From positions 1-17,685 of the forward strand of contig DASQHM010000219.1 of the NCBI GenBank assembly GCA_035632095.1: a DNA stretch of 17,685 bases, given 5' to 3'. The first letter of the stretch is position 1; each line of letters opens with the position of its first letter. A model generated the notes under the pieces. It saw only the letters and a program-made list of their open reading frames with translations, was not told where the DNA came from and searched no databases. Positions 7,609-14,210 of this stretch are shown here, one piece after another. Made by a program: the position numbers and the translations under genes. The DNA is from DASQHM01 sp035632095. GTDB taxonomy: Bacteria; Pseudomonadota; Alphaproteobacteria; Ferrovibrionales; Ferrovibrionaceae.

Positions 7609-8381
7609 AGCCGGCCATGATCCAGCCGTTCATCCATCTCGCCAATCTGCGCAAGGCCTATCGCAAGCGCGGCTCGGAGTATCTCGCCATCTCCGATGCG
7701 AGCTTCGACGTCGGCGCCGGCGAGCTGGTGTCGCTGGTCGGCCCGTCCGGTTGCGGCAAGACCACCTTGCTCAAGGTGCTGGCCGGACTGCTCGACTATG
7801 ATTCGGGCACCGTGCAGATCGGCTCGCCGAGCCATCCCTTCGATCCTGCGCGCGACGTCGGCATGGTGTTCCAGCAGGCGCTGCTGCTGAAGTGGCGTCG
7901 CATCCTGGAAAATGTGCTGCTGCCGGCGGAGATTCTCGGCCTGCCGCTCGGCGAGAGCCGCGAACGCGCCCGCTACCTGTTGGCGCTGGTCGGACTGTCC
8001 CAGTCGGAGGACAAGTACCCTTACGAGCTGTCCGGCGGCATGCAGCAGCGGGCGGCAATCGCGCGTGCCCTGGTGCATGATCCGAAGCTGGTGCTGATGG
8101 ACGAGCCGTTCGGCGCGCTCGACGCCCTGACCCGGGAGAAGATGAACCTGGAGCTGCTCCGCATCTGGAAGGAGAGCGGCAAGACCATCGTCTTCGTCAC
8201 CCACGGGATCTCGGAGGCTGTCTTCCTCGGCACGCGCGTCGTGGTATTCACCGCCGGACCGGCGCGCATGGCGGACAATTTCGAGATTGATCTCGGCGCG
8301 GTACGCTCGCTCGACATGAAAACGCACGAGCGTTTCGGCGACTACACGCGCCGCATCTACAAGCTGCTGGGCATGGAGTAG
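7605..8381 (+). CDS. ABC transporter ATP-binding protein, SsuB/TauB-like
   Basis: A 258-residue nucleotide-binding subunit with every catalytic motif intact: Walker A GPSGCGKTT (46-54), Q-loop FQQ (89-91), signature LSGGMQQR (142-149), Walker B LVLMDEPFGALD (162-173) and H-loop FVTHGI (197-202). LMDEPFGALDALTR and the SEAVFLGTRVVVF tail are typical of the nitrate/sulfonate/taurine group. The ATG at 7605 overlaps the permease stop; a second in-frame ATG at 7617 is possible. The open frame continuing upstream to 6912 is only an overlap with the permease gene. With the permease and the separately encoded binding protein it forms one importer. Confidence 0.94.
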   Translation: MKPAMIQPFIHLANLRKAYRKRGSEYLAISDASFDVGAGELVSLVGPSGCGKTTLLKVLAGLLDYDSGTVQIGSPSHPFDPARDVGMVFQQALLLKWRRILENVLLPAEILGLPLGESRERARYLLALVGLSQSEDKYPYELSGGMQQRAAIARALVHDPKLVLMDEPFGALDALTREKMNLELLRIWKESGKTIVFVTHGISEAVFLGTRVVVFTAGPARMADNFEIDLGAVRSLDMKTHERFGDYTRRIYKLLGME

Positions 8382-8386
8382 CCGCC

Positions 8387-9226
8387 GTGCGGATCGCGCT
8401 CTGCAACGAAGTGATCGCGGGGATGGATTTGCCCCGCCAATTCGCCTTTGCCGCGGCTTGTGGTTATGACGGGTTGGAAATCGCGCCCTTCACCTTGCAC
8501 GAAGAGCCGCACCTGATCGGCGCCAGCCAAATCGTCGCCGTTCGCCGCGCGGCGGCGGACGCCGGCATCGCCGTGGAGGGCCTGCATTGGTTGCTGGTGA
8601 AGCCCGCGGGCCTTTCCATCACAACAAACGACGCGGCGGTCCGCGCCCGCACCATCGACGTGATGCGCCGCCTGATCGGCCTGTGCGCCGAGCTCGGCGG
8701 CAGAATCATGGTGCACGGCTCGCCGGCGCAACGCCGCATCCCCGAAGGCGCAGGGGCCGACGCGGCGCGCGCGCGCGGCATCGATGCGTTCGCGGCCGTC
8801 GCCGAAGACGCGGCGAAGGCGGGCGTGACCTATTGCATCGAGCCCCTGGCCCCGCCGGAGGCAAATTTCATCAACCACGTCGCCGACGCGGCGGCCATCG
8901 TGGATCGCATCGGCAACCCGGCGGTTCGCACCATGGTCGATTGCAGCGCCGCGTCCAATGCCGAAACGGAGCCGGTCGCGGCGTTGCTGGATCGCTGGCT
9001 GCCAACGGGCAAGATCGCGCACGTTCAGGTCAATGACCGCAATCGGCGCGGGCCGGGGCAGGGCGGGGATGCGTTTGCGCCGGTGTTCGCGGCACTGAGG
9101 CGGCACGGCTACGATGGCTGGGTCGCGGTCGAGCCTTTCGACTATCACCCCGATGGCGCGGCGTCCGCGGCCCGCGCGGCGGGCTATATTCGTGGCGTTC
9201 TGGAGAGTCTGGCATGGCGAGCGTGA
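8387..9226 (+). CDS. Sugar phosphate isomerase/epimerase-like TIM-barrel protein (AP endonuclease 2 fold), first copy
   Basis: A 279-residue TIM-barrel of the xylose-isomerase-like family. Likely divalent-metal ligands occur at the expected strand ends: Glu152 in YCIEPLAPP, Asp185 in MVDCSAAS, His212 in IAHVQVND and Glu249 in WVAVEPFDY. The opening MRIALCNEVIAGMDLPRQFA and GYDGLEIAPF (26-35) are also typical. The start is GTG 8387, five bases after the ATPase stop; GTG fits the family N-terminus and no ATG is near. It lies between the importer ATPase and the enolase-superfamily gene. Relatives isomerise or epimerise ketoses and keto-sugars, or act as beta-eliminating lyases on 3-keto-glycosides (as in levoglucosan breakdown); the reaction here is not established. 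Confidence 0.9.
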   Translation: MRIALCNEVIAGMDLPRQFAFAAACGYDGLEIAPFTLHEEPHLIGASQIVAVRRAAADAGIAVEGLHWLLVKPAGLSITTNDAAVRARTIDVMRRLIGLCAELGGRIMVHGSPAQRRIPEGAGADAARARGIDAFAAVAEDAAKAGVTYCIEPLAPPEANFINHVADAAAIVDRIGNPAVRTMVDCSAASNAETEPVAALLDRWLPTGKIAHVQVNDRNRRGPGQGGDAFAPVFAALRRHGYDGWVAVEPFDYHPDGAASAARAAGYIRGVLESLAWRA

Positions 9227-10677
9227 CCGATGCGCCGGTTTTAACCGTCCGCGATGTCGCCTTGTTCGAGCGCGACGTGCGCCTGCGCATGCCGTTCCGC
9301 TTTGGCGTGGTCACCATGACCGGCGCACCTCAGCTTTTTGCCCGCGTCCGCATTGCGCTGCCCGATGGTCGCGAAGGCACCGGCGTCGCGGCGGAAATGC
9401 TCGGCGCCAAGTGGTTCGACAAGAACCTGGCCCTGACCCATGAGCAGAATTACGAGCAGCTGCGCCTCGCCGTCGCTCTCGCGCGCGACGCCTATCTTGG
9501 TGCCCGCCGGCCGACGACGGCGTTCGGCCTTTTCGCAGGCAACTATGCCGCCCAGATCGAGGAAGGCGCGCGGCGCGGCCTCAATTCTTTGGTTGCAAGC
9601 TATGGGCCCGCACTGCTCGACCGGGCGATCCTCGACGCGCTTTGCCGGATCCACGGCATCTCGTTCTACGAGGCGGTGCGGCGCAACGCGCCAGGCATCG
9701 TTGCGGATGACCTGGCGCCGGACCTTGGCAACTTCAATGTGCCGGCGTTCCTATCTGGTCTACAAGCGGCGCAATCGATATACGCGCGTCACACGGTCGG
9801 CCTGGTGGATGCGATCACGGCAGCCGATCAGCCGGATGGTCCGCAGGTGCGCGACGGCCTGCCGGAGACGCTCGAGCAGGTGGTGGCCTTCTACGGTTGC
9901 CGCTACTTCAAGCTCAAGGTCGGCGGCGACGTGGCGGCGGACGTGGAGCGGCTCAGCCGCATCGCCAGCGTATTGGACCGAATCGGCGGGCCGTACTTCG
10001 CCTCGCTCGACGGCAACGAGCAATATGCCGATGCGGACGGCCTCTTGGCGCTGTGGGACGCCATGGAGCGGACGCCGGCGCTGGCGCGGCTCATGCGCTC
10101 CATCCTGTTCATCGAGCAACCCATCGCGCGGGCCCATGCCTTCGACAAAGACATCGGGCGGCTCAGCGCCAAGCGCCCGGTGATCATCGATGAATCCGAC
10201 GGCGATCTGGATGCGTACGTGCGCGCGCGCGCGAAAGGCTACCGCGGCGTCTCGAGCAAGACCTGCAAGGGCTTCTACAAGTCGTTGCTGAACGCCGCGC
10301 GTTGTGCGCAGTGGAACCGCGCCTCCGGCGGGGCGCGCTATTTCATGTCGGCGGAGGATTTGACAACACAAGCCGGCGTTTCGGTGCAGCAGGACCTGGC
10401 GCTGGTCAATCTGCTCGGCCTGACGCATGTGGAGCGGAACGGGCACCACTACGTCAATGGCCTCGCTGCCGTCCCGGTAGCGGAGCAATCGGCGTTTCTT
10501 GCCGCCCACCCCGATCTTTACCGCTGGCAGGACGGCGTGGTGCGGCTGCGGATCGATGACGGACGTCTGGCGCTCGGCTCGCTCGCCTGCGCCGGTTTTG
10601 CGGTGGCTGCCGTGCCGGACTGGAACGCCATGCGGCCCATGCCCGCGCCGCCGGAGCGCGTGCAGGCGGCGGAATGA
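9214..10677 (+). CDS. Enolase-superfamily protein (mandelate racemase/muconate lactonizing-like), long form
   Basis: A 487-residue protein, clearly longer than the usual 360-400 of this group. The barrel catalytic set can be traced: FKLKVGG with Lys233 and Lys235 (K-x-K), metal ligands Asp266 (SLDGNEQY), Glu301 (FIEQPI) and an acidic pair Asp326-Glu327 (VIIDES), and Lys349 in GVSSKTCKGFYKS near the opposite face. These suit abstraction of a proton alpha to a carboxylate, giving dehydration, racemisation or cycloisomerisation. The N-terminal capping region (about 10-165) carries RMPFRFGVVTMTG. Extra length lies between about 160 and 225 and in the C-terminal 90 residues. The ATG at 9214 has GGAGAG at 9202-9207 and overlaps the preceding gene by 13 bases. 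It ends the six-gene operon. A dehydratase feeding the DapA-like lyase is plausible but inferred. Confidence 0.85.
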   Translation: MASVTDAPVLTVRDVALFERDVRLRMPFRFGVVTMTGAPQLFARVRIALPDGREGTGVAAEMLGAKWFDKNLALTHEQNYEQLRLAVALARDAYLGARRPTTAFGLFAGNYAAQIEEGARRGLNSLVASYGPALLDRAILDALCRIHGISFYEAVRRNAPGIVADDLAPDLGNFNVPAFLSGLQAAQSIYARHTVGLVDAITAADQPDGPQVRDGLPETLEQVVAFYGCRYFKLKVGGDVAADVERLSRIASVLDRIGGPYFASLDGNEQYADADGLLALWDAMERTPALARLMRSILFIEQPIARAHAFDKDIGRLSAKRPVIIDESDGDLDAYVRARAKGYRGVSSKTCKGFYKSLLNAARCAQWNRASGGARYFMSAEDLTTQAGVSVQQDLALVNLLGLTHVERNGHHYVNGLAAVPVAEQSAFLAAHPDLYRWQDGVVRLRIDDGRLALGSLACAGFAVAAVPDWNAMRPMPAPPERVQAAE

Positions 10678-10678
10678 C

Positions 10679-10707
10679 TTGCGGCGAAGTAACTGTCTAG
10701 TTACAAA
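10679..10707 (+). promoter_or_regulatory. Putative promoter of the Gfo/DUF993 operon
   Basis: TTGCGG (10679-10684) and TACAAA (10702-10707) are separated by 17 bases and the -10 overlaps the right half of operator site 4. Transcription would begin near 10714, leaving a leader of about 26 bases before the ATG at 10740. Motif match only. Confidence 0.38.
10687..10706. promoter_or_regulatory. Operator site 4 of the regulon
   Basis: AAGTAACTGTCTAGTTACAA is a 20-bp inverted repeat with GTAACT and AGTTAC half-sites in exact mirror pairing around a four-base centre. It aligns base for base with sites 1-3 and lies 33 bases before the Gfo/Idh/MocA start. Its presence means this operon probably has its own regulated promoter although only about 60 bases separate it from the preceding gene. 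Confidence 0.82.
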
Positions 10708-10739
10708 TTGAGTATGTGGCGGGACATTTGGAGCGTGCC

Positions 10740-11891
10740 ATGACCACCAAGCGGCTCGGGATCATCATGAATGGCGTCACCGGCCGCATGGGCACCAACC
10801 AGCATCTAGTGCGCTCGATCCTGGCGATCCGCGACCAGGGCGGCGTCGCACTCGGCGACGGCACGCGCGTGATGCCCGATCCGATCCTTGTGGGGCGCAA
10901 CGAAGATGCGCTGCGCGCCTTGGCGGCCGCGCACGGCGTCGCGCGCTGGACCAATGACCTGGACCGGGCGCTCGCCGACAACAACGACACGCTCTTCTTC
11001 GACGCCGCCACCACGCAGGCGCGCGCCGGCTTGCTGCGCAAGGCCATCGCTGCCGGCAAGCACGTCTATTGCGAGAAGCCGACGGCGGACAATCTGGCGG
11101 ACGCGCTCGACGTCTACCGGCGCGCGAAGGCCGCCGGCATCAAGCACGGCGTGGTGCAGGACAAGATCTGGCTGCCGGGCTTGCGCAAGCTCAAGGCGTT
11201 GCGCGATACCGGCTTCTTCGGCCGCATCCTCTCGGTCCGGGGCGAGTTCGGCTATTGGGTGTTCGAAGGCGATTGGCAGCCGGCGCAGCGCCCGTCATGG
11301 AACTATCGGAAGAAGGACGGCGGCGGCATCATTCTCGACATGCTCTGCCATTGGCGCTACGTGCTGGATCACGTGATCGCGCCGGTGAAGAGCGTGAGCT
11401 GCCTCGGTGCGGTGCATATTCCGGTGCGCTACGACGAGCAGGGCCGCCGCTACGACGCCGATGCCGACGACGCGGCCTACGCCACGTTCCAGCTCGAAGG
11501 CGGGATCGTCGCGCACATGAATAGCTCTTGGTGCGTGCGTGTGCGCCGCGATGACCTGGTCACGTTTCAGGTCGACGGCACGCACGGCTCGGCTGTCGCC
11601 GGCCTGACCGATTGCCGCGTGCAGTCGCGCTGGACCACGCCGAAACCGGTGTGGAACCCGGACATTCGCCAGCCCATCGACTTTTTCGCCGGCTGGCAGA
11701 CGTTGCCGGACAACATGGCTTACGACAACGCATTCAAGGCGGAGTGGGAGCTGTTCATTCGCCATCTCTTCGGCGAGGGGCCGTTTCCGTGGAATTTGCG
11801 CGAAGGCGCGAAGGGCGTGCAGCTTGCCGAGCTCGGCTTGAAGAGTTGGGTGGAGCGGCGCTGGCTCGACGTGCCCGACCTGGAGGCGTGA
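10740..11891 (+). CDS. Gfo/Idh/MocA-family NAD(P)-dependent oxidoreductase
   Basis: A 383-residue sugar or cyclitol dehydrogenase-type protein. The Rossmann cofactor loop is MNGVTGRMGTNQH (10-22). The family signature CEKP (111-114), followed by TADNLADAL, carries the conserved lysine Lys113. GGGIILDMLCHWRYVLDH (194-211) gives the conserved Asp200 and His204 of the active site. The C-terminal open-sheet domain runs to the end. The ATG at 10740 has GGAG at 10730-10733, six bases upstream; an in-frame GTG at 10716 would sit almost at the predicted transcript start and lacks a good ribosome site. It heads the second operon, behind operator site 4, and is one base away from the DUF993 gene. Oxidation of a hydroxyl group, for example at C3 of a sugar, is typical of relatives; the actual substrate is unknown. 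Confidence 0.92.
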   Translation: MTTKRLGIIMNGVTGRMGTNQHLVRSILAIRDQGGVALGDGTRVMPDPILVGRNEDALRALAAAHGVARWTNDLDRALADNNDTLFFDAATTQARAGLLRKAIAAGKHVYCEKPTADNLADALDVYRRAKAAGIKHGVVQDKIWLPGLRKLKALRDTGFFGRILSVRGEFGYWVFEGDWQPAQRPSWNYRKKDGGGIILDMLCHWRYVLDHVIAPVKSVSCLGAVHIPVRYDEQGRRYDADADDAAYATFQLEGGIVAHMNSSWCVRVRRDDLVTFQVDGTHGSAVAGLTDCRVQSRWTTPKPVWNPDIRQPIDFFAGWQTLPDNMAYDNAFKAEWELFIRHLFGEGPFPWNLREGAKGVQLAELGLKSWVERRWLDVPDLEA

Positions 11892-11892
11892 C

Positions 11893-13059
11893 GTGGCGAG
11901 CCTGTTGTTGCCCTGCGCAGGCGGACGGGTCGAGCGCTACCGTACCGGCGATCCGACGCGCTTTCCGGACGTGCCGGCGCGCGCCTTCAACCGCGTCGCC
12001 TTCGCCGCCGCCCATGTGGTGGCCGATCCGTTGGCCGATATCGATCCCTGGCTCGGCGTTGCGGTCGATTGGGAACGGACCATTGCCTTCCGGCGCCACC
12101 TGTGGCGGCTCGGCTTCGGCGTGGCCGAAGCCATGGACACCGCACAGCGTGGCATGGGTCTCGACTGGACGGCGTCGCTGGAACTGATCCGCCGGACACT
12201 CGACGTCGCTAAAACGGTGCCCGGCGCCGTCGTTGCATCGGGTGCCGGCACCGATCATCTGTCCCTGACCGAGACCATTTCCATCGACCAGGTGATCCGC
12301 GCCTATGAAGAACAATGTGCGGCAATCGAAGGATTGGGCGGGCGCCTGATCCTGATGGCGAGCCGCGCGCTGGTCGTCGCGGCGCGCTCTCCCGACGACT
12401 ACGCCAAGGTCTATGACCGCATTCTCGGCCAGGTGCGTGAGCCGGCGATCGTGCATTGGCTCGGCGACATGTTCGACCCGGCGCTCGCCGGCTATTGGGG
12501 CCGCGCCGATACGGATGCGGCGATGGACGTGTGCCTGGCGATCCTGCGCGATCATGCCGCGAAGGTGGACGGCATCAAGATCTCGTTGCTCGACAAGTCC
12601 AAGGAAATCGCCATGCGGCGGCGCCTGCCGAAGGGCGTGCGCATGTATACCGGCGACGATTTCGATTTCGCCGAATTGATCGAAGGCGATGCCAAGGGTC
12701 ATTCCGACGCCTTGCTCGGCATCTTCGATGCCATCGCGCCGGCGGCGAGCGCCGCGTTGGTGCGCTTGGCCGAAGGCGATGTCGCAGGATTTCGCTCCAT
12801 CTTGGCGCCGTGCGTGCCGCTGTCGCGGCACATCTTCCGGGCGCCGACGCGGTTCTACAAGACCGGCGTGGTCTTCCTCGCCTATCTCAACGGTTTGCAG
12901 GACCACTTCGTCATGGTCGGCGGCCAGGAGAGTGCGCGTTCGGCGCTGCACCTCGCGCAGCTCTTCCGTCTGGCCGACGCCGCCGGGCTGCTGGCCGACC
13001 CGGAGCGCGCCGTCGAGCGTTGCGCGCGAATCATGGCGGCGCACGGCGTCGCGGAATAG
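11893..13059 (+). CDS. DUF993 family protein (dihydrodipicolinate-synthase-like fold)
   Basis: A 388-residue protein that I recognise as DUF993, a group with the DapA-type TIM barrel and no settled function. Visible are VASGAGTDHLSL (114-125) in the substrate-loop position, IVHWLGDMFDPALAGYW (186-202), a likely Schiff-base lysine Lys229 in KVDGIKISLLDKS (224-236), and YTGDDFDFAEL (252-262). The last two resemble the IKI and YTGNDD segments of the DapA-like protein at 5016-6077, although overall the two differ greatly. The GTG at 11893 follows GGAGG (11882-11886) and comes one base after the preceding stop. DUF993 genes are commonly neighbours of Gfo/Idh/MocA and TIM-barrel isomerase genes, as here. 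An aldolase or lyase step after oxidation is the simplest proposal, not proven. Confidence 0.87.
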   Translation: MASLLLPCAGGRVERYRTGDPTRFPDVPARAFNRVAFAAAHVVADPLADIDPWLGVAVDWERTIAFRRHLWRLGFGVAEAMDTAQRGMGLDWTASLELIRRTLDVAKTVPGAVVASGAGTDHLSLTETISIDQVIRAYEEQCAAIEGLGGRLILMASRALVVAARSPDDYAKVYDRILGQVREPAIVHWLGDMFDPALAGYWGRADTDAAMDVCLAILRDHAAKVDGIKISLLDKSKEIAMRRRLPKGVRMYTGDDFDFAELIEGDAKGHSDALLGIFDAIAPAASAALVRLAEGDVAGFRSILAPCVPLSRHIFRAPTRFYKTGVVFLAYLNGLQDHFVMVGGQESARSALHLAQLFRLADAAGLLADPERAVERCARIMAAHGVAE

Positions 13060-13067
13060 CCTCGGCC

Positions 13068-13904
13068 GTGCGTGATCTCTCCCGCGACACCGCGCTCCTT
13101 TCGATCAACACGGCGACGGTCCGCCAGCAATGGCCGCTCGACCGGGCCATCGACGGCATCGCGCGCGCCGGCATTCCGGCGCTGGCGCCCTGGCGCGACC
13201 AGGTGGCGGCGATCGGCCTCGACCGCGCCGCGCGGCAAATCCGCGACGCGGGCCTCCAGGTCAGCGGCCTCTGCCGCGGCGGCATGTTCCCGGCGGCCGA
13301 TGCGGTAGGACGGCAGGCCGCAATCGACGACAACCGCCGCGCCGTGGACGAGGCCGCGGCGCTCGGCGCCGCCTGCCTCGTTCTGGTCGTCGGCGGATTG
13401 CCCCCGGGCTCGAAGGACATCGCGGATGCGCGCGATCAGGTGCGCGACGGCGTCGCAGCGCTGCTGCCCTATGCTCGCGCGGCGATGGTGCCGCTTGCTG
13501 TCGAGCCGCTGCATCCGATGTATGCGGCCGACCGGGCCTGCGTGAACACCTTGGCGCAAGCCAACGATCTTTGCGATGAACTGGGCGACGGCGTTGGCGT
13601 CGCGGTCGATGTCTATCATCTGTGGTGGGATCCGAATCTCGAACGCGAGATCCGGCGCGCGGGCCGCAAACGCATCCATGCATTTCACGTTTGCGACTGG
13701 CTGGTGCCGACCACGGACCTGCTGCTCGATCGCGGCATGATGGGCGACGGCGTCATAGACATTCGGCGAATTCGCGGCTGGGTTGAAGCGGCGGGTTACG
13801 ACGGCAGGTGCGAAGTGGAAATCTTCTCCGCCGCCAACTGGTGGAAGCGGCCGCCCGAGGAGGTCTTGAACGTCTGCATGGAACGGCACCGGACTTTCGT
13901 CTAA
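13068..13904 (+). CDS. Sugar phosphate isomerase/epimerase-like TIM-barrel protein, second copy
   Basis: A 278-residue xylose-isomerase-like barrel with a full set of probable metal and acid-base residues: Glu146 (LAVEPLHPMY), Asp181 and His184 (AVDVYHLWWDP), His207 (IHAFHVCDW) and Glu251 (CEVEIFSA). The start chosen is GTG 13068, nine bases after the DUF993 stop, giving LSINTATV at the first strand as in the family; a long upstream extension of the frame inside the DUF993 gene is not credible. It completes the three-gene operon. Identity with the first copy (8387-9226) is low by eye, so the two likely act on different intermediates rather than being recent duplicates. Reaction and substrate are not determinable. 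Confidence 0.9.
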   Translation: MRDLSRDTALLSINTATVRQQWPLDRAIDGIARAGIPALAPWRDQVAAIGLDRAARQIRDAGLQVSGLCRGGMFPAADAVGRQAAIDDNRRAVDEAAALGAACLVLVVGGLPPGSKDIADARDQVRDGVAALLPYARAAMVPLAVEPLHPMYAADRACVNTLAQANDLCDELGDGVGVAVDVYHLWWDPNLEREIRRAGRKRIHAFHVCDWLVPTTDLLLDRGMMGDGVIDIRRIRGWVEAAGYDGRCEVEIFSAANWWKRPPEEVLNVCMERHRTFV

Positions 13905-14210
13905 CGCGCCCGGGCCGCATTTCCCGTAGCGCATTTCCTGCGCATCCGCGAGGGCCGCGTGGAGAGCCGCGAAACCAGCGCCCTGCACCTGGACGTGCTG
14001 CGCGACCTCAAGCGCATCAACTCGCACATCGTCTCGGTTGCCTACCCGGTGCTGGAAGGGCGCGGCGAACTCTTGCCAAGCCGATTGCGCAACGAACTGT
14101 AGGCGTCGCCCAGTTGCGGCGGCTCCGACCGTTCGGCTAGATTGCCGCCTCCGAGTGACCGCCGCCCGATCCTCCGCGGCCGAGCCGGGCAACGCGGGGG
14201 CGGCATCGCC
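13905..14210. other. 306-base gap between the catabolic operon and the MFS gene
   Basis: The gap contains the cotransporter remnant (to 14102) and a 108-base leader before the MFS gene. I see no further copy of the operator, no clear terminator hairpin with a T run, and no RNA gene. The frame of the MFS gene is open back to TTG 14142, but that extension is proline- and arginine-rich and unlike the family. Confidence 0.6.
13929..14102 (+). pseudogene. Remnant of a Na+/phosphate cotransporter (NptA/PhoU-like C-terminus)
   Basis: In the frame ending at the TAG at 14100-14102, the sequence reads FLRIREGRVESRETSALHLD, then VLRDLKRINSHIVSVAYPVL, then EGRGELLPSRLRNEL. This is the characteristic PhoU-like C-terminal tail of bacterial Na/Pi-cotransporter family proteins, where LRDLKRINSH is strongly conserved. 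The membrane domain of several hundred residues is missing: upstream the frame runs directly into the stop codon of the isomerase gene (13902-13904), with no start. So about 55-58 residues of coding DNA survive as a scar. It supports a deletion or insertion junction between about 13905 and 13935. The match rests on my memory of the family, not a search. Confidence 0.75.

Noticed and set aside
10219..10233. Alternating GC tract, possible Z-DNA or slippage site
   Set aside because: It encodes Arg-Ala-Arg-Ala in the enolase-superfamily protein and similar short tracts are common in DNA of this base composition.
11755..13044. 429-residue open frame on the - strand
   Set aside because: It lies wholly opposite the well-supported DUF993 gene and is rich in Arg, His, Gln and Ala, typical of antisense frames in GC-rich DNA. 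No domain is recognisable.
12456..13067. Upstream extension of the second isomerase frame
   Set aside because: It overlaps the DUF993 gene in another frame and its translation is Arg-rich and unlike the family; GTG 13068 gives the proper first strand.
13789..13802. GGTTAC inside the second isomerase gene as a further operator
   Set aside because: There is no mirror half at the correct spacing and it is within a coding region.
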